Positions 55,354 through 64,000 of a DNA stretch of 64,000 bases are shown here, in pieces (position 1 is the stretch's first letter; every line of letters begins with the position of its first letter). The notes beneath the pieces are model-generated. The model did not search any database. It saw nothing but the letters and a program-made list of their open reading frames with translations, and was not told the origin of the DNA. The position numbers and the translations under genes are program-made. This DNA comes from JAJPKK01 sp963824905. Lineage in GTDB: Bacteria; Pseudomonadota; Alphaproteobacteria; Rhizobiales; Xanthobacteraceae. The stretch lies in assembly GCA_963824905.1 (NCBI GenBank), contig CAWGRH010000002.1:124001-188000 (forward strand), written 5' to 3'.

Positions 55354-56309
55354 TCACTCCGCTGCCGGAACCGCGGTCGGATAGCGCTCGGGCCGCTGCA
55401 CGAGGTCGCGGCTCACCAGCGTCATGATCTCCACGCTCACGTCCGCATAGAGCGCGCGGTACTGCGCGATCGAGCGCGAGAACGTGTTGTAGATCACGAC
55501 CGCGGGAATTGCCGCGGCAAGGCCGAACGCAGTGGCGAGCAACGCTTCGGCGATGCCCGGCGCGACCACCGCGAGGTTGGTGGTGTGCAGCTTCGAGATG
55601 CCGATAAAGCTGTTCATGATGCCCCACACCGTACCGAACAGGCCGACGAATGGCGCCGTCGCACCGATGGTGGCGAGAATGCTGGTCCCGCGAAGCATGT
55701 GCCGGCCGACGCCGGCCTCGATGCGCTCGAACCGTGCCGCAATGCGCTCCTTGATGCCGTCGATGTCGCGCCGGTCGGGGGCGCGGCGCAACTCCGTCTC
55801 GACCGCGCCGATCAGCCGCGCGACCTGCGGGCTCGCGGCACTCGCGGTCTGCGCAGCTTCGACGAGCGAGCGCGCCGTCTCGAGGGCCGTCTGAGCGCGG
55901 CGCAGCCGGCGCCGCGCGCCGATGAGCTCCAGCGTTTTGGCGAGCCAGATGGTCCAGGTCAGTACCGAGGCGAAGACGAGGCCGATCATCACCGCCTTCA
56001 CGACGATGTCGGCGGACATGAACATGCCCCAGGGCGTGAGATCGCGCGGCAGCAGAGCCGACGCGACATCGGTGACCCCCGCTCCCGGCGGCTGAGACGG
56101 CTCGCCTGTCACGGATGCAGGCGCGACGTCACGCGGCGCGGCGGCAGCAGGCACGCGGCGTCGCTCGGAGCAGCGGCAGCTGGTGATGCACTTGTGGCAA
56201 TAGTATTGGAAGAAGTGCCCGGTTCGCTCGGCGCCTGTGCTTGCGCATGTCCGCTCAACACGGCGCCGCATATCAGCCCCGCGCAAAGTGCTCGCCGAAG
56301 GAGGTCCAT
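55354..56309 (-). pseudogene. exbB: Proton channel subunit ExbB, N-terminus out of frame
   Basis: The conserved ExbB part is open and complete: 'ADIVVKAVMIGLVFASVLTW', 'IGATAPFVGLFGTVWGIMNSF' and 'VAPGIAEALLATAFGLAAAIPAVVIYN' (three membrane helices). The signal peptide 'MDLLRRALCAGLICGAVL...AQAQ' starts at 56309 in another frame and meets the ExbB frame only through a net shift of minus one (or plus two) bases in the Ala/Pro-rich linker, about 56140-56175. An ATG at 56339 would add ten residues. As read, an ExbB without its signal would be made from an internal start, if any. Sequencing error is possible. Confidence 0.82.
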
Positions 56310-56629
56310 TTGGATCAGAAACACTCGATTTTGCTGCATTCCAAGGCGTCCTTCGAAGGGTGCAAAAGCTGTCACCATCCCCAACAGAGACGATCAGCCG
56401 TGCTTTTACCCACCGGTGTCAGTTGAAAGCTTCGGGGAAGATTAGAAGCAGCGATGCACGAGAATTGAAAGTTAAAAATGCGCACAGCGGTCGCGTGATG
56501 TCTCTTGATTTTGTGACGACTACAAATTGTCGCAACCTCTCCGGCATCAGGATCAGCAGACGAGATTTGCGCGCCACCTGACTGCGCAATTGTTTCGGAT
56601 ATGACTGACACAGACGGAACCTTCGCCGT

Positions 56630-57397
56630 TCAGAATTTGTAGCTCAATCCGACGCGCGCCGATTGCACGACCATGTCGTTCCAGACCGGATAGGCGGCAG
56701 CTCCCGTCAACGGCGATTGGAGCGCGGCTGTCGCGCTCGCTCCGCCGAGATTGTGGTAGAGGTACTCGACCCTGACGATCCAGTTGTTGTGCCACGGCGT
56801 CCAGTCGAATCCCAATCCGGCGACATATCCCACGTTGGTCTGACTGAACGTCGTTCCGCCGCAAACCGGGCACCCCGTCGGGAAGATGTCGAACGCTCGA
56901 TAACTCGATGCACCCCAGGCGACGCCGCCGGTGACAAAGAACATCAGGTCGGGTGCGATGACATAGCCGAACCGTCCGCGCAGGGTCGCCAGCCAGTTCA
57001 AGTGGTCCGTCCATGCGATCGCGCTGGACCCGGCGGGCGGTGCGCCGCTCGCAAGAAGTCCGGTCGCGTCCACTGTGCCGCCGAGATGCGTGGCGCTGAA
57101 GTCGCCTTCTAGCCCGACGACCCAGACCGGCGTCCATTGCAGATTGCAGCCTGCATAGCCTCCGCCTACGGCGCCTGCCCCGTTGATCGTGCCGACGACG
57201 CCCGCCTGGTCGAGAACGGCCGGCGCCGAATTTGCCACGTCCTGCGCGCTCCACCCGGCCCCGGCGTCGGCGCCCACATAGCATCCGCTCCAGCTCACAT
57301 ACGGCAATGGCGCCTTATAGAGCGGCGCCAAGTCCGCGGCCATCACCGGCGTGGCCGACATGACCGCAACAACAGTGGCAACGGCAAAAGCTCGCAT
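56630..57397 (-). CDS. Omp25/Omp31-like outer membrane beta-barrel protein, copy 3
   Basis: 255 residues. Signal ends at 'ATPVMAADLAP'; 'VSWSGCYVGADAGAGW', 'YAGCNLQWTPVWVVGLEGDF', 'LATLRGRFGYVIAP' and 'VRVEYLYHNLGG' fit the family, and the protein ends in 'GLSYKF'. Start at 57397 with ggagg eight bases upstream. It reads away from the AT-rich region with an Irr-box-like palindrome at 57504, so it could share iron control with the receptor gene. It is more distant from copies 1 and 2 than they are from each other. Confidence 0.86.
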   Translation of the reverse strand: MRAFAVATVVAVMSATPVMAADLAPLYKAPLPYVSWSGCYVGADAGAGWSAQDVANSAPAVLDQAGVVGTINGAGAVGGGYAGCNLQWTPVWVVGLEGDFSATHLGGTVDATGLLASGAPPAGSSAIAWTDHLNWLATLRGRFGYVIAPDLMFFVTGGVAWGASSYRAFDIFPTGCPVCGGTTFSQTNVGYVAGLGFDWTPWHNNWIVRVEYLYHNLGGASATAALQSPLTGAAAYPVWNDMVVQSARVGLSYKF

Positions 57398-57478
57398 CGC
57401 ATTTTCCTCCACGCCCCACGTTCACACTACGTCAGAGTCGTGGACGCGTGGTGATGCGCGCGCCACAGCAGATAGTAC

Positions 57479-57611
57479 AAACGCAAATATTGTCCCTGTA
57501 TTATTGAGAATCGTTCTAAGCACAGTTGTTATTGTGGAATCTATCCAAAGTCAGACGCTGTTATTATTATCAATACCACTGTTATTTGTCACAATAAACA
57601 AAACGCAAATA
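57479..57611. promoter_or_regulatory. AT-rich control region with direct repeats
   Basis: An island far richer in A+T than its surroundings lies between the divergent porin and receptor genes. The 11-mer aaacgcaaata occurs at both ends (57479-57489 and 57601-57611), 122 bp apart. The island contains the first Irr-box-like palindrome (57504-57520). From 57612 to the receptor start no gene is visible. Confidence 0.55.
57504..57520. promoter_or_regulatory. Irr-box-like palindrome 1
   Basis: ttgagaatcgttctaag fits the iron-control element (ICE) pattern TTTAGAAnnnTTCTAAA bound by the rhizobial iron-response regulator Irr, with three mismatches and a strong TTCTAA half. It lies about 105 bp upstream of the porin start and 440 bp upstream of the receptor. 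Confidence 0.55.
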
Positions 57612-57863
57612 GTATCAGCATCCCACGCCGTGCTCGACACGCGGGCGGCACGAAACCGCGGTGAGTCAGCGAGTTCCTGCGACTGACGACAGCTCCGCTC
57701 CCAATACTCATCTCCGAGTTATGTCGGCGCGCCTAAAATCGATGGAATCGAGCGGCATTTCGCGATTCAATCGTCGCCCGCCGCGCTTTTGAAATCGGTG
57801 TGATCCCTCAAATACAGCCGTTTGCGAGTTTGCTTGTTACAAAAAAGATGGGGCGTTCAGTAG

Positions 57864-57880
57864 TTTAGGATCGTTCTAAG
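57864..57880. promoter_or_regulatory. Irr-box-like palindrome 2
   Basis: tttaggatcgttctaag matches the ICE consensus TTTAGAAnnnTTCTAAA at all but two or three positions and shares the core atcgttctaag with the upstream box at 57504-57520. It lies 62 bp before the GTG chosen as the start of the TonB-dependent receptor, a good position for iron-dependent control. Confidence 0.6.
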
Positions 57881-57942
57881 GTCGTGACTTGAAATCTACG
57901 ACCTCGGATCCATCCAAAACGTTTCTGGTGGGGGACGTTGCA

Positions 57943-60498
57943 GTGACGTCGAATGCAGAGACACTTCGCGATCTTGAGCATACGTTGGACGAATACCGCC
58001 GGCGACAGCGTGAGAGCACGACACCTCACGCTTCCCCGCGACGAAAGGTGACGCGATCGTTTGTCAGCCGTCGCAAGACCGCCTTCGTCACCGGAGTGGC
58101 GGCGAGTGCGTTGTGCCTGAGCGGCATCATTTACGCGACGGCGCAAGATGCGCCTCCGCCAAGCGCGGCCCCGTCGACTGCGCCGCAGACTCCCGGGCCA
58201 ACACAGGCGCCGAGCACAACGGCCCCTGCGCCGAACATCGGCGGACCCGAGAAGGAAATGCCGGCGATCAACGTCACCGCGCCGAAGCGCGCGCCGCAAC
58301 AGCCCGCGGCTCGGCCGAAGCAGGCCGAGACGCCACAGGGCGGCGGCCCTGTCCGCGCGCGGCCGAACGTTACGCCCGTGCGATCGAACGCTGCGCCCGC
58401 GCGCACCGCTGACATGCAGACTGCGCCACAACCAAGCGGGCCGACGGAAACTCCGCCGGTCACCGGCGAAGGCCCGACCGCCAATCCGACCGCGTTCGAG
58501 CGCAACACGCTCACCCTCGACAAGGCGCGGGAAAATCTTCTGCCGAAGGTCGGCGCCTCCGTCACCACGATGACCCGCGACAACATCGAGCGTCTTCCCG
58601 GCGGCGACGAGACACCGGTGGACAAGGCGATCCTGCAGTTGCCGGGCGTCTCCTACGATTCCGCGGCCAGCAACCCGAGCTACCACATTCGCAACGAGTA
58701 TGCGAACTCGCAGACGCGCATCAACGGCATCCTGCTGCCTGAAGGCGTGTCCGGCCTCGGCCCGATCCTCGAGGGCAACTTCATCGGCAGCATGAGCCTG
58801 CTCACCGGCGCGCTGCCGGCGCAGTATGGGCTGCGCACCTCCGGCGTATTCGACATCACGACCCGGAGCTTCTTCAACGACGGCGGCAGCGCCGGCGTCT
58901 ATGGCGGCAGCCACAACACTTTCGTCCAGAGCGCCAATTACGGCGGCACCTTCGGTGACACCCAGTATTTTGTCGCGGGACGCAACCTCGGCAACGCCGT
59001 CGGCATCGAAAATCCGACCGCCGGCTACAACGCCATCCACGACAACACCGAGCAGGTGAAATTCTTCGGCTACATGTCGACGCTGCTCGATCCGTCGACG
59101 CGGCTGAGCGTCATCTCGGGCGTCTCCGAGGCGAAGTTCCAGATCCCGAACACGCCCGGGCAGGTGCCGACGGGGGATTACGGCAGCCCGGCCTTTCCCT
59201 CCTCGTCAATCAACGAGCGCGAGTACGACAAATACTATTACAATATCGTTGCTCTGCAGACCCACAGCGACACCGTCGACACTCAGTTCTCCACGTTCTC
59301 GCGTTACGCCAGCGTGCATTTCGTGCCGGATGTCTACGGCGATCTCGTCTTCAACGACGTCGCTTCGAACGTCGAGCGGGAAAGCTTCCTCAACGGCGTC
59401 CAGTTCGACTCCGCCTTCAAGGTCAACGACAGCCATACCTTGCGCGCGGGCTTCGCGGTGAGCGCCGAGTCGACCAATGTGACGAACACCCAGACGGTAT
59501 TGCCCGTCGCTGCCGACGGCACGGTCCTGGCGAACCCCTACACCGTGTCGGACCGGGATTCGCTCGTCGGCTGGAACATCGGCGGCTATATCCAGGACGA
59601 ATGGAGGATCACCGACAAATTCGTGCTGAACTACGGCTTGCGGTTCGACCAGCTCTATCAGTACGTCGACGCCAACCAGTTCAGCCCGCGTATCGGCTTC
59701 GTCTACAAGCCGATCGACGGGACGACGATCCACGGCGGATATGCGCGCTACTTCACGCCGCCGATGCAGGCTCAGGCGGTCCCCGCGGATCTGTCGCTGG
59801 TCAGCAACTCGACGGCGCAACCCGACGTTCCCCTGGACAACAAGGTGCTGCCGGAGCGCTCGCACTATTTCGATATCGGCTGGGACCAGAAGATCCTTCC
59901 CGGCCTCACCGTCGGCGTCGACGCCTACTACAAGATGGCGACCGACCTCATCGACGACGGGCAGTTCGGTCAGGCGGTGATCCTGACCCAGTTCAACTTC
60001 GCAAAGGGCATCAGCGAAGGCGTCGAGTTCAAGGCCTACTACACCAACGGCGACTTCAAGGCTTATGCGAACCTGGCGGCCAACAATACGAAGTCGATCG
60101 ACGTCATCTCCAACCAATATCTCATCGATCCCGACGAGTACGCCTATCTCCTCAACAACTGGCATTTCATCGACGACATGCAGTACCTGACGGGGTCGGC
60201 CGGCGCCTCCTACCGCTGGGAGCACGCGACGTTGTTCACCGTGGACATGATCTACGGCAGCGGGCTGCGGTCGGGCTTCGTCAACATCGACCACGTGCCG
60301 CCCTACACACAGTTCAATCTCGGCGTCTCGCACGACTTCTATCTCGCGCCGAACATGAAGGCGACGGTCGTTCGCTTCGACGTCGTCAACCTGTTCGACA
60401 CCGTCTACGAGCTGCGCGACGGCAGCGGCATCGGGGTGTTCGCCCCGCAATACGGACCGCGGCGCGGGTTCTTCGTCGGCATCAAGCAGATTCTGTGA
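57943..60498 (+). CDS. TonB-dependent outer membrane receptor
   Basis: 851 residues from the GTG at 57943, which has ggggga seven bases upstream; the frame is open from TTG 57889, but that start would fall just after the Irr box. An unusual charged ~45-residue N-terminus precedes the hydrophobic signal (about 46-66). A Pro/Ala-rich stretch contains a TonB-box-like 'PAINVTAPKR' (about 107-116). The plug (about 195-320) has 'ILQLPGVSYDS' and 'GALPAQYGLRTSGVFDITT', and the barrel ends 'GFFVGIKQIL'. Ligand unknown; siderophore or metal chelate is the obvious guess. Confidence 0.9.
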   Translation: MTSNAETLRDLEHTLDEYRRRQRESTTPHASPRRKVTRSFVSRRKTAFVTGVAASALCLSGIIYATAQDAPPPSAAPSTAPQTPGPTQAPSTTAPAPNIGGPEKEMPAINVTAPKRAPQQPAARPKQAETPQGGGPVRARPNVTPVRSNAAPARTADMQTAPQPSGPTETPPVTGEGPTANPTAFERNTLTLDKARENLLPKVGASVTTMTRDNIERLPGGDETPVDKAILQLPGVSYDSAASNPSYHIRNEYANSQTRINGILLPEGVSGLGPILEGNFIGSMSLLTGALPAQYGLRTSGVFDITTRSFFNDGGSAGVYGGSHNTFVQSANYGGTFGDTQYFVAGRNLGNAVGIENPTAGYNAIHDNTEQVKFFGYMSTLLDPSTRLSVISGVSEAKFQIPNTPGQVPTGDYGSPAFPSSSINEREYDKYYYNIVALQTHSDTVDTQFSTFSRYASVHFVPDVYGDLVFNDVASNVERESFLNGVQFDSAFKVNDSHTLRAGFAVSAESTNVTNTQTVLPVAADGTVLANPYTVSDRDSLVGWNIGGYIQDEWRITDKFVLNYGLRFDQLYQYVDANQFSPRIGFVYKPIDGTTIHGGYARYFTPPMQAQAVPADLSLVSNSTAQPDVPLDNKVLPERSHYFDIGWDQKILPGLTVGVDAYYKMATDLIDDGQFGQAVILTQFNFAKGISEGVEFKAYYTNGDFKAYANLAANNTKSIDVISNQYLIDPDEYAYLLNNWHFIDDMQYLTGSAGASYRWEHATLFTVDMIYGSGLRSGFVNIDHVPPYTQFNLGVSHDFYLAPNMKATVVRFDVVNLFDTVYELRDGSGIGVFAPQYGPRRGFFVGIKQIL

Positions 60499-60578
60499 GG
60501 GGGATCGCGCACATGAACCACATCGAGACTTGCGACGGACGCGCAATCTTCATCACGAGTTCGAAGCGGGGGTGCAAC

Positions 60579-61356
60579 ATGAACCGATTTCTCGTGGCCG
60601 GAATGGCTCTTTCGATGCTGATCGCGCCCGCCGCGGCGGCCGACCTGCTCGTCCCCAACAAAGCGCCGGCGCCGGCATTCAACTGGACCGGCTTCTATGT
60701 CGGAGGCGACATCGCCGTCGCCTCGACGAACCTCAACGCGCAGTCGAACGCGTTGCCTTCGATCGGTCGTTCCATCAGGGGTCCAGCAGGTGTCCGGCGG
60801 CACCGGGGGTGGCGGGAGTTTCGCCGGCGGCGGCTTTGCCGGATACAATCTGCAATTCGCTCCAAGATGGGTCGCCGGCATCGAGGCCGACTGGACCTCG
60901 ATGAACACTGATGGCCGCCTTACCTCGAACTGGATCGACAACACCGGGGTCATGGTCCAGAACGGCACCATCACCCTGAGCTCCGAGCTGCAATGGGCGG
61001 CGTCGCTGCGCGGGCGGATCGGCTATCTCATGGTACCGAGCTTCCTTGCCTATGCGACTGGCGGTGTCGCGTGGGGCAAATGGCAGTACGGCGCCAATAG
61101 CGCGGATTCGACGATCGGATACGCCGCGAGCACGGCGCTTTCAAAGACCGACACCGGCTGGGTCGCCGGTATCGGCTTCGAATGGGCGCCGTTTTCACAG
61201 TATGGCTTGGTGTTGAGGGCCGAATATCTCAACTACCGCTTCAGCGGCGCCCAGGCCACGGCGGCCGCCGGCGGCTTCCCGACCGCCCCTTCGGCCTACC
61301 TGTGGAGCGGCCCCGACGTCAATGTCGGCCGGATCGGCGCGAGCTATAAATTCTGA
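60579..61356 (+). pseudogene. Omp25/Omp31-like porin, copy 4, split by one extra base
   Basis: 'MNRFLVAGMALSMLIAPAAAADLL' is a signal peptide (gggggt upstream), followed by 'FNWTGFYVGGDIAVAS'. The frame breaks after 'ALPSIGRSI'. The family pattern continues in the next frame with 'QQVSGGTGGGG', 'GYNLQFAPRWVAGIEADW', 'SLRGRIGYLMVP', 'VLRAEYLNYRF' and the end 'IGASYKF'. Dropping one G from the G4 run at 60778-60781 restores one protein of about 258 residues. It lies 80 bp after the receptor and may be co-transcribed with it. Confidence 0.84.
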
Positions 61357-61409
61357 GTCGACTGCAGGGCAGATAACGCGCGGCGGCAGTGATCGCCGCG
61401 CGCTCAGGA

Positions 61410-62883
61410 TCAAAGCGATCGCAAAAAGTCGAGCAAATCCTGCTTTGATTGCGGCGGCAGCGAGCTGAATCTGTTGATCACCGCATTGGCTTCCGATTGC
61501 GGACTCGCATGCGCAAGAATGGCTTCGAGCAGGTTGCTCGTGCGGCCGTCGTGCAGGAAGAAGATGCGCTGGCCAATACCCCATAACGGAGCAGTACGAA
61601 ATTCCTGTCCGTCGGCGTTGCCCTGCGTAATTCCGTCCGCCAGTCCGTATCCCATGTTGTGGACTGCGAAATCGCTGTACGGGTTGAATGTCACCGGGCC
61701 GCTGTTGCCGCTGCCGTTGAGGAAGGCGAGCCCGTTCACTGCAGTCGTTTGTTGCACGACGTGGCAGGCTTGGCAGCCGACGTTATTGAAAACCGCGCCG
61801 CCGCGGCTTGACGAGGCCGCCGCCGCTGGATTCGGCGGATACACGCCGGCCTCGGCCGGCGTCGGCGGCGCGCTGCAGGCGCATGAAGGTGGCAAAGTTG
61901 ACGATGCCGGTCGAGAAATCCGACGCGGTGCTCCCTGTGGGAGGCGAATCCGGATCCGTAGTGCCGAAAATGCTCATATCTTCCGGCAGCGGGTTGAACT
62001 GGCAGTTCGGCGCCGTTCCATTGTCGCGCTCATTGGGAAACAGCTCGTTGGTGATGCCCATCTCGACGAGGTACGCTTCGCCCGAGAACATCAGCAGCGA
62101 CTTGTTTTGCGCCTTCCAGCCAAACCGCGTGATCGTTCCGTCGTTCGGGCTGGTATTGAAATGTCCGGAGATGCCCAACTGAGATTTGAGCGCTGCGTTT
62201 GCGTTAAAGGCCGTGGTAAGGCCGAGATCGGAGATGCCCTCGACCAGTCCAAGACCGAAAATCGGCGTCGGGATGCGGAAAATGACGTTGTTTGCAGCAA
62301 GCGCAGCGGCGAAATTCTCCTGCTGAAGATTGCAGCCAGGTGCATCCGGACGCCCGGATATCACATACAGTTCGTGCACTTGGCCATCCGGTGTGCCGTC
62401 GGGGTTGCGCACGAAACGCGCCTCCCGGACCGGACCATTCAAACTAATAAACGGAGGCACCCTATTGTGGGCACCTCTTATCGTCGCCATCGCCACTTCA
62501 GGATTGACGGACGGACTTGTGCCGCCGGCCGTGGGCTGAGCATGGCAGCCGGCACATGAATTCAAATTGAAATGCGGACCTAACCCTGGGCCGCCGTTCG
62601 TCACGCCGACGTTGATCCCGCCCTGCCCCGTGTCGTCGAGGCTGCCGGTCACGGAAAAAACCGACTTGAAAAACACTTGCGCGGCTTGGAAAAAGCCCGG
62701 CGGACCGTGCTGGGATCCTCCGCCCGGAATCAGATTCGGCAGCGGGCCTCCGGCGCCGGGAGGACCGCCGCGCACTCCGGGGTCGGATTGTGCCGACGCG
62801 GCTGTCGGCATCGCGGCTGCGCCCAGCATCGCTCCCGCGATACCGGCAAGAAAAAAGACTTGGATGGCGTGCGATTTTTTCAT
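61410..62883 (-). pseudogene. Di-heme DHOR-family oxidoreductase, split by one extra base
   Basis: The ATG at 62883 (ggggggaa upstream) starts a signal peptide (ends 'TAASAQSDP'). A first heme motif 'SCAGCH' (about residue 95) sits in one frame up to 'FATFMRLQR'. The second part, in another frame, starts 'SAPPTPAEAGVYPP' and holds the second heme site 'GCQACH', then 'HNMGYGLADGI', 'FRTAPLWGIGQRIFFLHDGRT' and 'LLDFLRSL'. Removing one base near 61872-61878 joins them into ~490 residues. DHOR proteins (DUF1111) are periplasmic di-heme c-type enzymes, often in iron-uptake loci. It converges on the porin at 60579. Confidence 0.85.
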
Positions 62884-63075
62884 GTTCCCCCCTGCTGCCG
62901 GCTGCAACGGCATGCCCCGATCGTGCATCGTCGAGGCTGCGGCATGTTGTATCGCGGCGTTAGAGCGCAGAAGTGCTTTTTTTCGATAACGCTATAGCTT
63001 CCTGGAATAGGGTCGGCCCGCACCGGTTGGCCATGCAGGCAAGACGCTTCCGGTGCGTCTCCGCGCCGGGCGGCG

Positions 63076-64000
63076 TCACTCGATCACGGCATCCGCCTGC
63101 GCGATGAGGCTGGGATCGATCGTCAGGCCCAGCGCTTTCGCGGTCTTGAGGTTGATCGCGAGCTCGGGTTTACCGGTTCGAACGACGGGCAGGCTTGCCG
63201 GCGAAGCGCCGCCGAGAATGCGGCCGGCCTGCGCGCCGGTGAGGCGCCAAGCTTCGGTGCGGCTGTCGCCGTAGCTCACGAGCCCGCCGCCGACGACGTC
63301 GCTGCGACGCTCGAACAGCGTCGGAATGCGGTTGCGCTCGGCGAGCGCAATGACCTCTTCGGCGTCGTTCGCCAGTATCGCGGAGGCACCCACGATCAGG
63401 GCGTCGACGCGGCGCTCTGCAAAGGCAGTGAACGCCGAGTCGTAGTCGTGCTCGGTCCCGATCTCCGCGACCAGCACCTGCAAGCCGGCCGCCTTGCGAC
63501 CCCGCGACCACTTCGTTCTTTCGCGCCGCAAGGGCGCTGAGCGATGGCGGAGTTGCCGCCGTAGGAGGCGCCGCTGTCCCCGAGATAGCCGAGCATTTTC
63601 GCACCGGGCAGAAACGCACGGATCAGCTCGAGCTTGCGACCGATCGAGACCCGTGGTCGCGAAGGTCACGCCGGTGACATTGCCGCCGGGTCGCGTGAGG
63701 CTCGCCACGAGCCCGAGCGGTGCCGGATCGTGGCCGGTCACGAAGACGATCGGTATCGCCGACGTCGCGTGCGCGGCGGCCATTGCCGCGGCAGCGCCGC
63801 CAGCGACGATCACCGCCGGAGCCTCACCCACGAGATCGGCGGCGAGCATCGCGAGGTCGCCGAGCTGTCCGTTGGCGAAGCGATAGGCGATGGAGACGTT
63901 TGCCGCTTCGGCAAAGCCGGCGTCCTTCAAGCCGCGAGCAAAGCCCGCCGCATTGGACACATAGGCCTCGACGGTTGCCGGATGCAGAAATCCGATCTTC
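63076..64000 (-). CDS. ABC substrate-binding protein (ABC_sub_bind type), partial
   Basis: The gene continues beyond the right edge; residues before 'VSNAAGFARGL' are coded up to base 64000 ('KIGFLHPATVEAY'). 'VIVAGGAAAAMAAAHAT', 'IPIVFVTGHDPAPLGLVASL' and 'PELAINLKTAKALGLTI' identify the family of tryptophan/branched substrate-binding proteins. The frame is open throughout, but ~45 residues after 'TFATT' are garbled. Removing three bases (63650-63652, near 63539, 63500-63503) gives 'RKLELIRAFLPGAKMLGYLG', 'GGNSAIASALAARKN' and 'AAGLQVLVAEIG'. Net +3 hides the errors. Confidence 0.85.
   Translation of the reverse strand, partial: KIGFLHPATVEAYVSNAAGFARGLKDAGFAEAANVSIAYRFANGQLGDLAMLAADLVGEAPAVIVAGGAAAAMAAAHATSAIPIVFVTGHDPAPLGLVASLTRPGGNVTGVTFATTGLDRSQARADPCVSARCENARLSRGQRRLLRRQLRHRSAPLRRERTKWSRGRKAAGLQVLVAEIGTEHDYDSAFTAFAERRVDALIVGASAILANDAEEVIALAERNRIPTLFERRSDVVGGGLVSYGDSRTEAWRLTGAQAGRILGGASPASLPVVRTGKPELAINLKTAKALGLTIDPSLIAQADAVIE

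Noticed and set aside
56241..56426. Heme-like CKSCH motif in a short + strand frame upstream of exbB
   Set aside because: No signal peptide or second heme motif, and it is antisense to the exbB leader; most likely chance. A cytochrome c search on a corrected sequence would settle it.

Overview
The window is GC-rich DNA from an alphaproteobacterium, most likely order Hyphomicrobiales near the Bradyrhizobium/Rhodopseudomonas/Xanthobacteraceae group. The evidence is the rlpA-dacA pair, the purC-purS-purQ-purL-bolA-grxD block, an ATP-synthase zeta inhibitor, a cysteine-poor DksA, Omp25/31-type small porins, Irr-box-like sites, and many intergenic palindromic repeats of the kind common in that group. 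I see no rRNA, CRISPR array, prophage or insertion sequence. One tRNA (Ser, UGA) is present.

Layout. 0-6.3 kb: cell-wall genes (DD-carboxypeptidase start, rlpA), two tandem Omp25-like porins, and a LysR regulator divergent from an EamA transporter. 6.3-10 kb: sparse DNA with tRNA-Ser, a possible small RNA, small hypothetical genes and a VapBC toxin-antitoxin pair with a palindromic operator. 10-18.3 kb: a frameshifted MFS transporter coupled to a DUF1269 gene, a methyltransferase, a CMP/dCMP-type deaminase, a TauD-like dioxygenase and a 721-residue exported repeat protein. 18.5-28.2 kb: a secreted alpha/beta hydrolase, then grxD, bolA and the purine genes, the zeta inhibitor, a TctC binding protein and dksA. 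28.5-38 kb: a catabolic region with binding proteins, ligJ (4-oxalomesaconate hydratase), a HpcH/HpaI aldolase, an amidohydrolase and two homologues of 4,5-dihydroxyphthalate decarboxylase. 38-54 kb: MoxR ATPase, FAD oxidase, SixA, UspA, a Rieske oxygenase, a metallo-beta-lactamase-fold protein, a ModA-like protein, another amidohydrolase/TctC/acetamidase group and a tandem pair of SMP-30 lactonases. 54-63 kb: tonB-exbD-exbB, a porin, a TonB-dependent receptor preceded by two Irr-box-like palindromes, another porin and a di-heme DHOR enzyme. The right edge holds part of an ABC substrate-binding protein.

How the genes fit together. The 28.5-38 kb region looks built around lower steps of aromatic acid breakdown (phthalate, protocatechuate, oxalomesaconate), although ring-cleavage genes are not in the window. 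Eight proteins with periplasmic-binding folds occur without any permease or ATPase gene nearby. The 54-63 kb region looks like an iron-responsive TonB-energised uptake locus.

Quality warning. Six loci (MFS, purS, exbB, the porin at 60.6 kb, DHOR, and the last binding protein) carry small frameshifts. Nearly all are explained by single extra bases, several in short C or G runs. One hits purS, which is needed for purine synthesis. Insertion-type sequencing errors are therefore a strong alternative to true pseudogenes.
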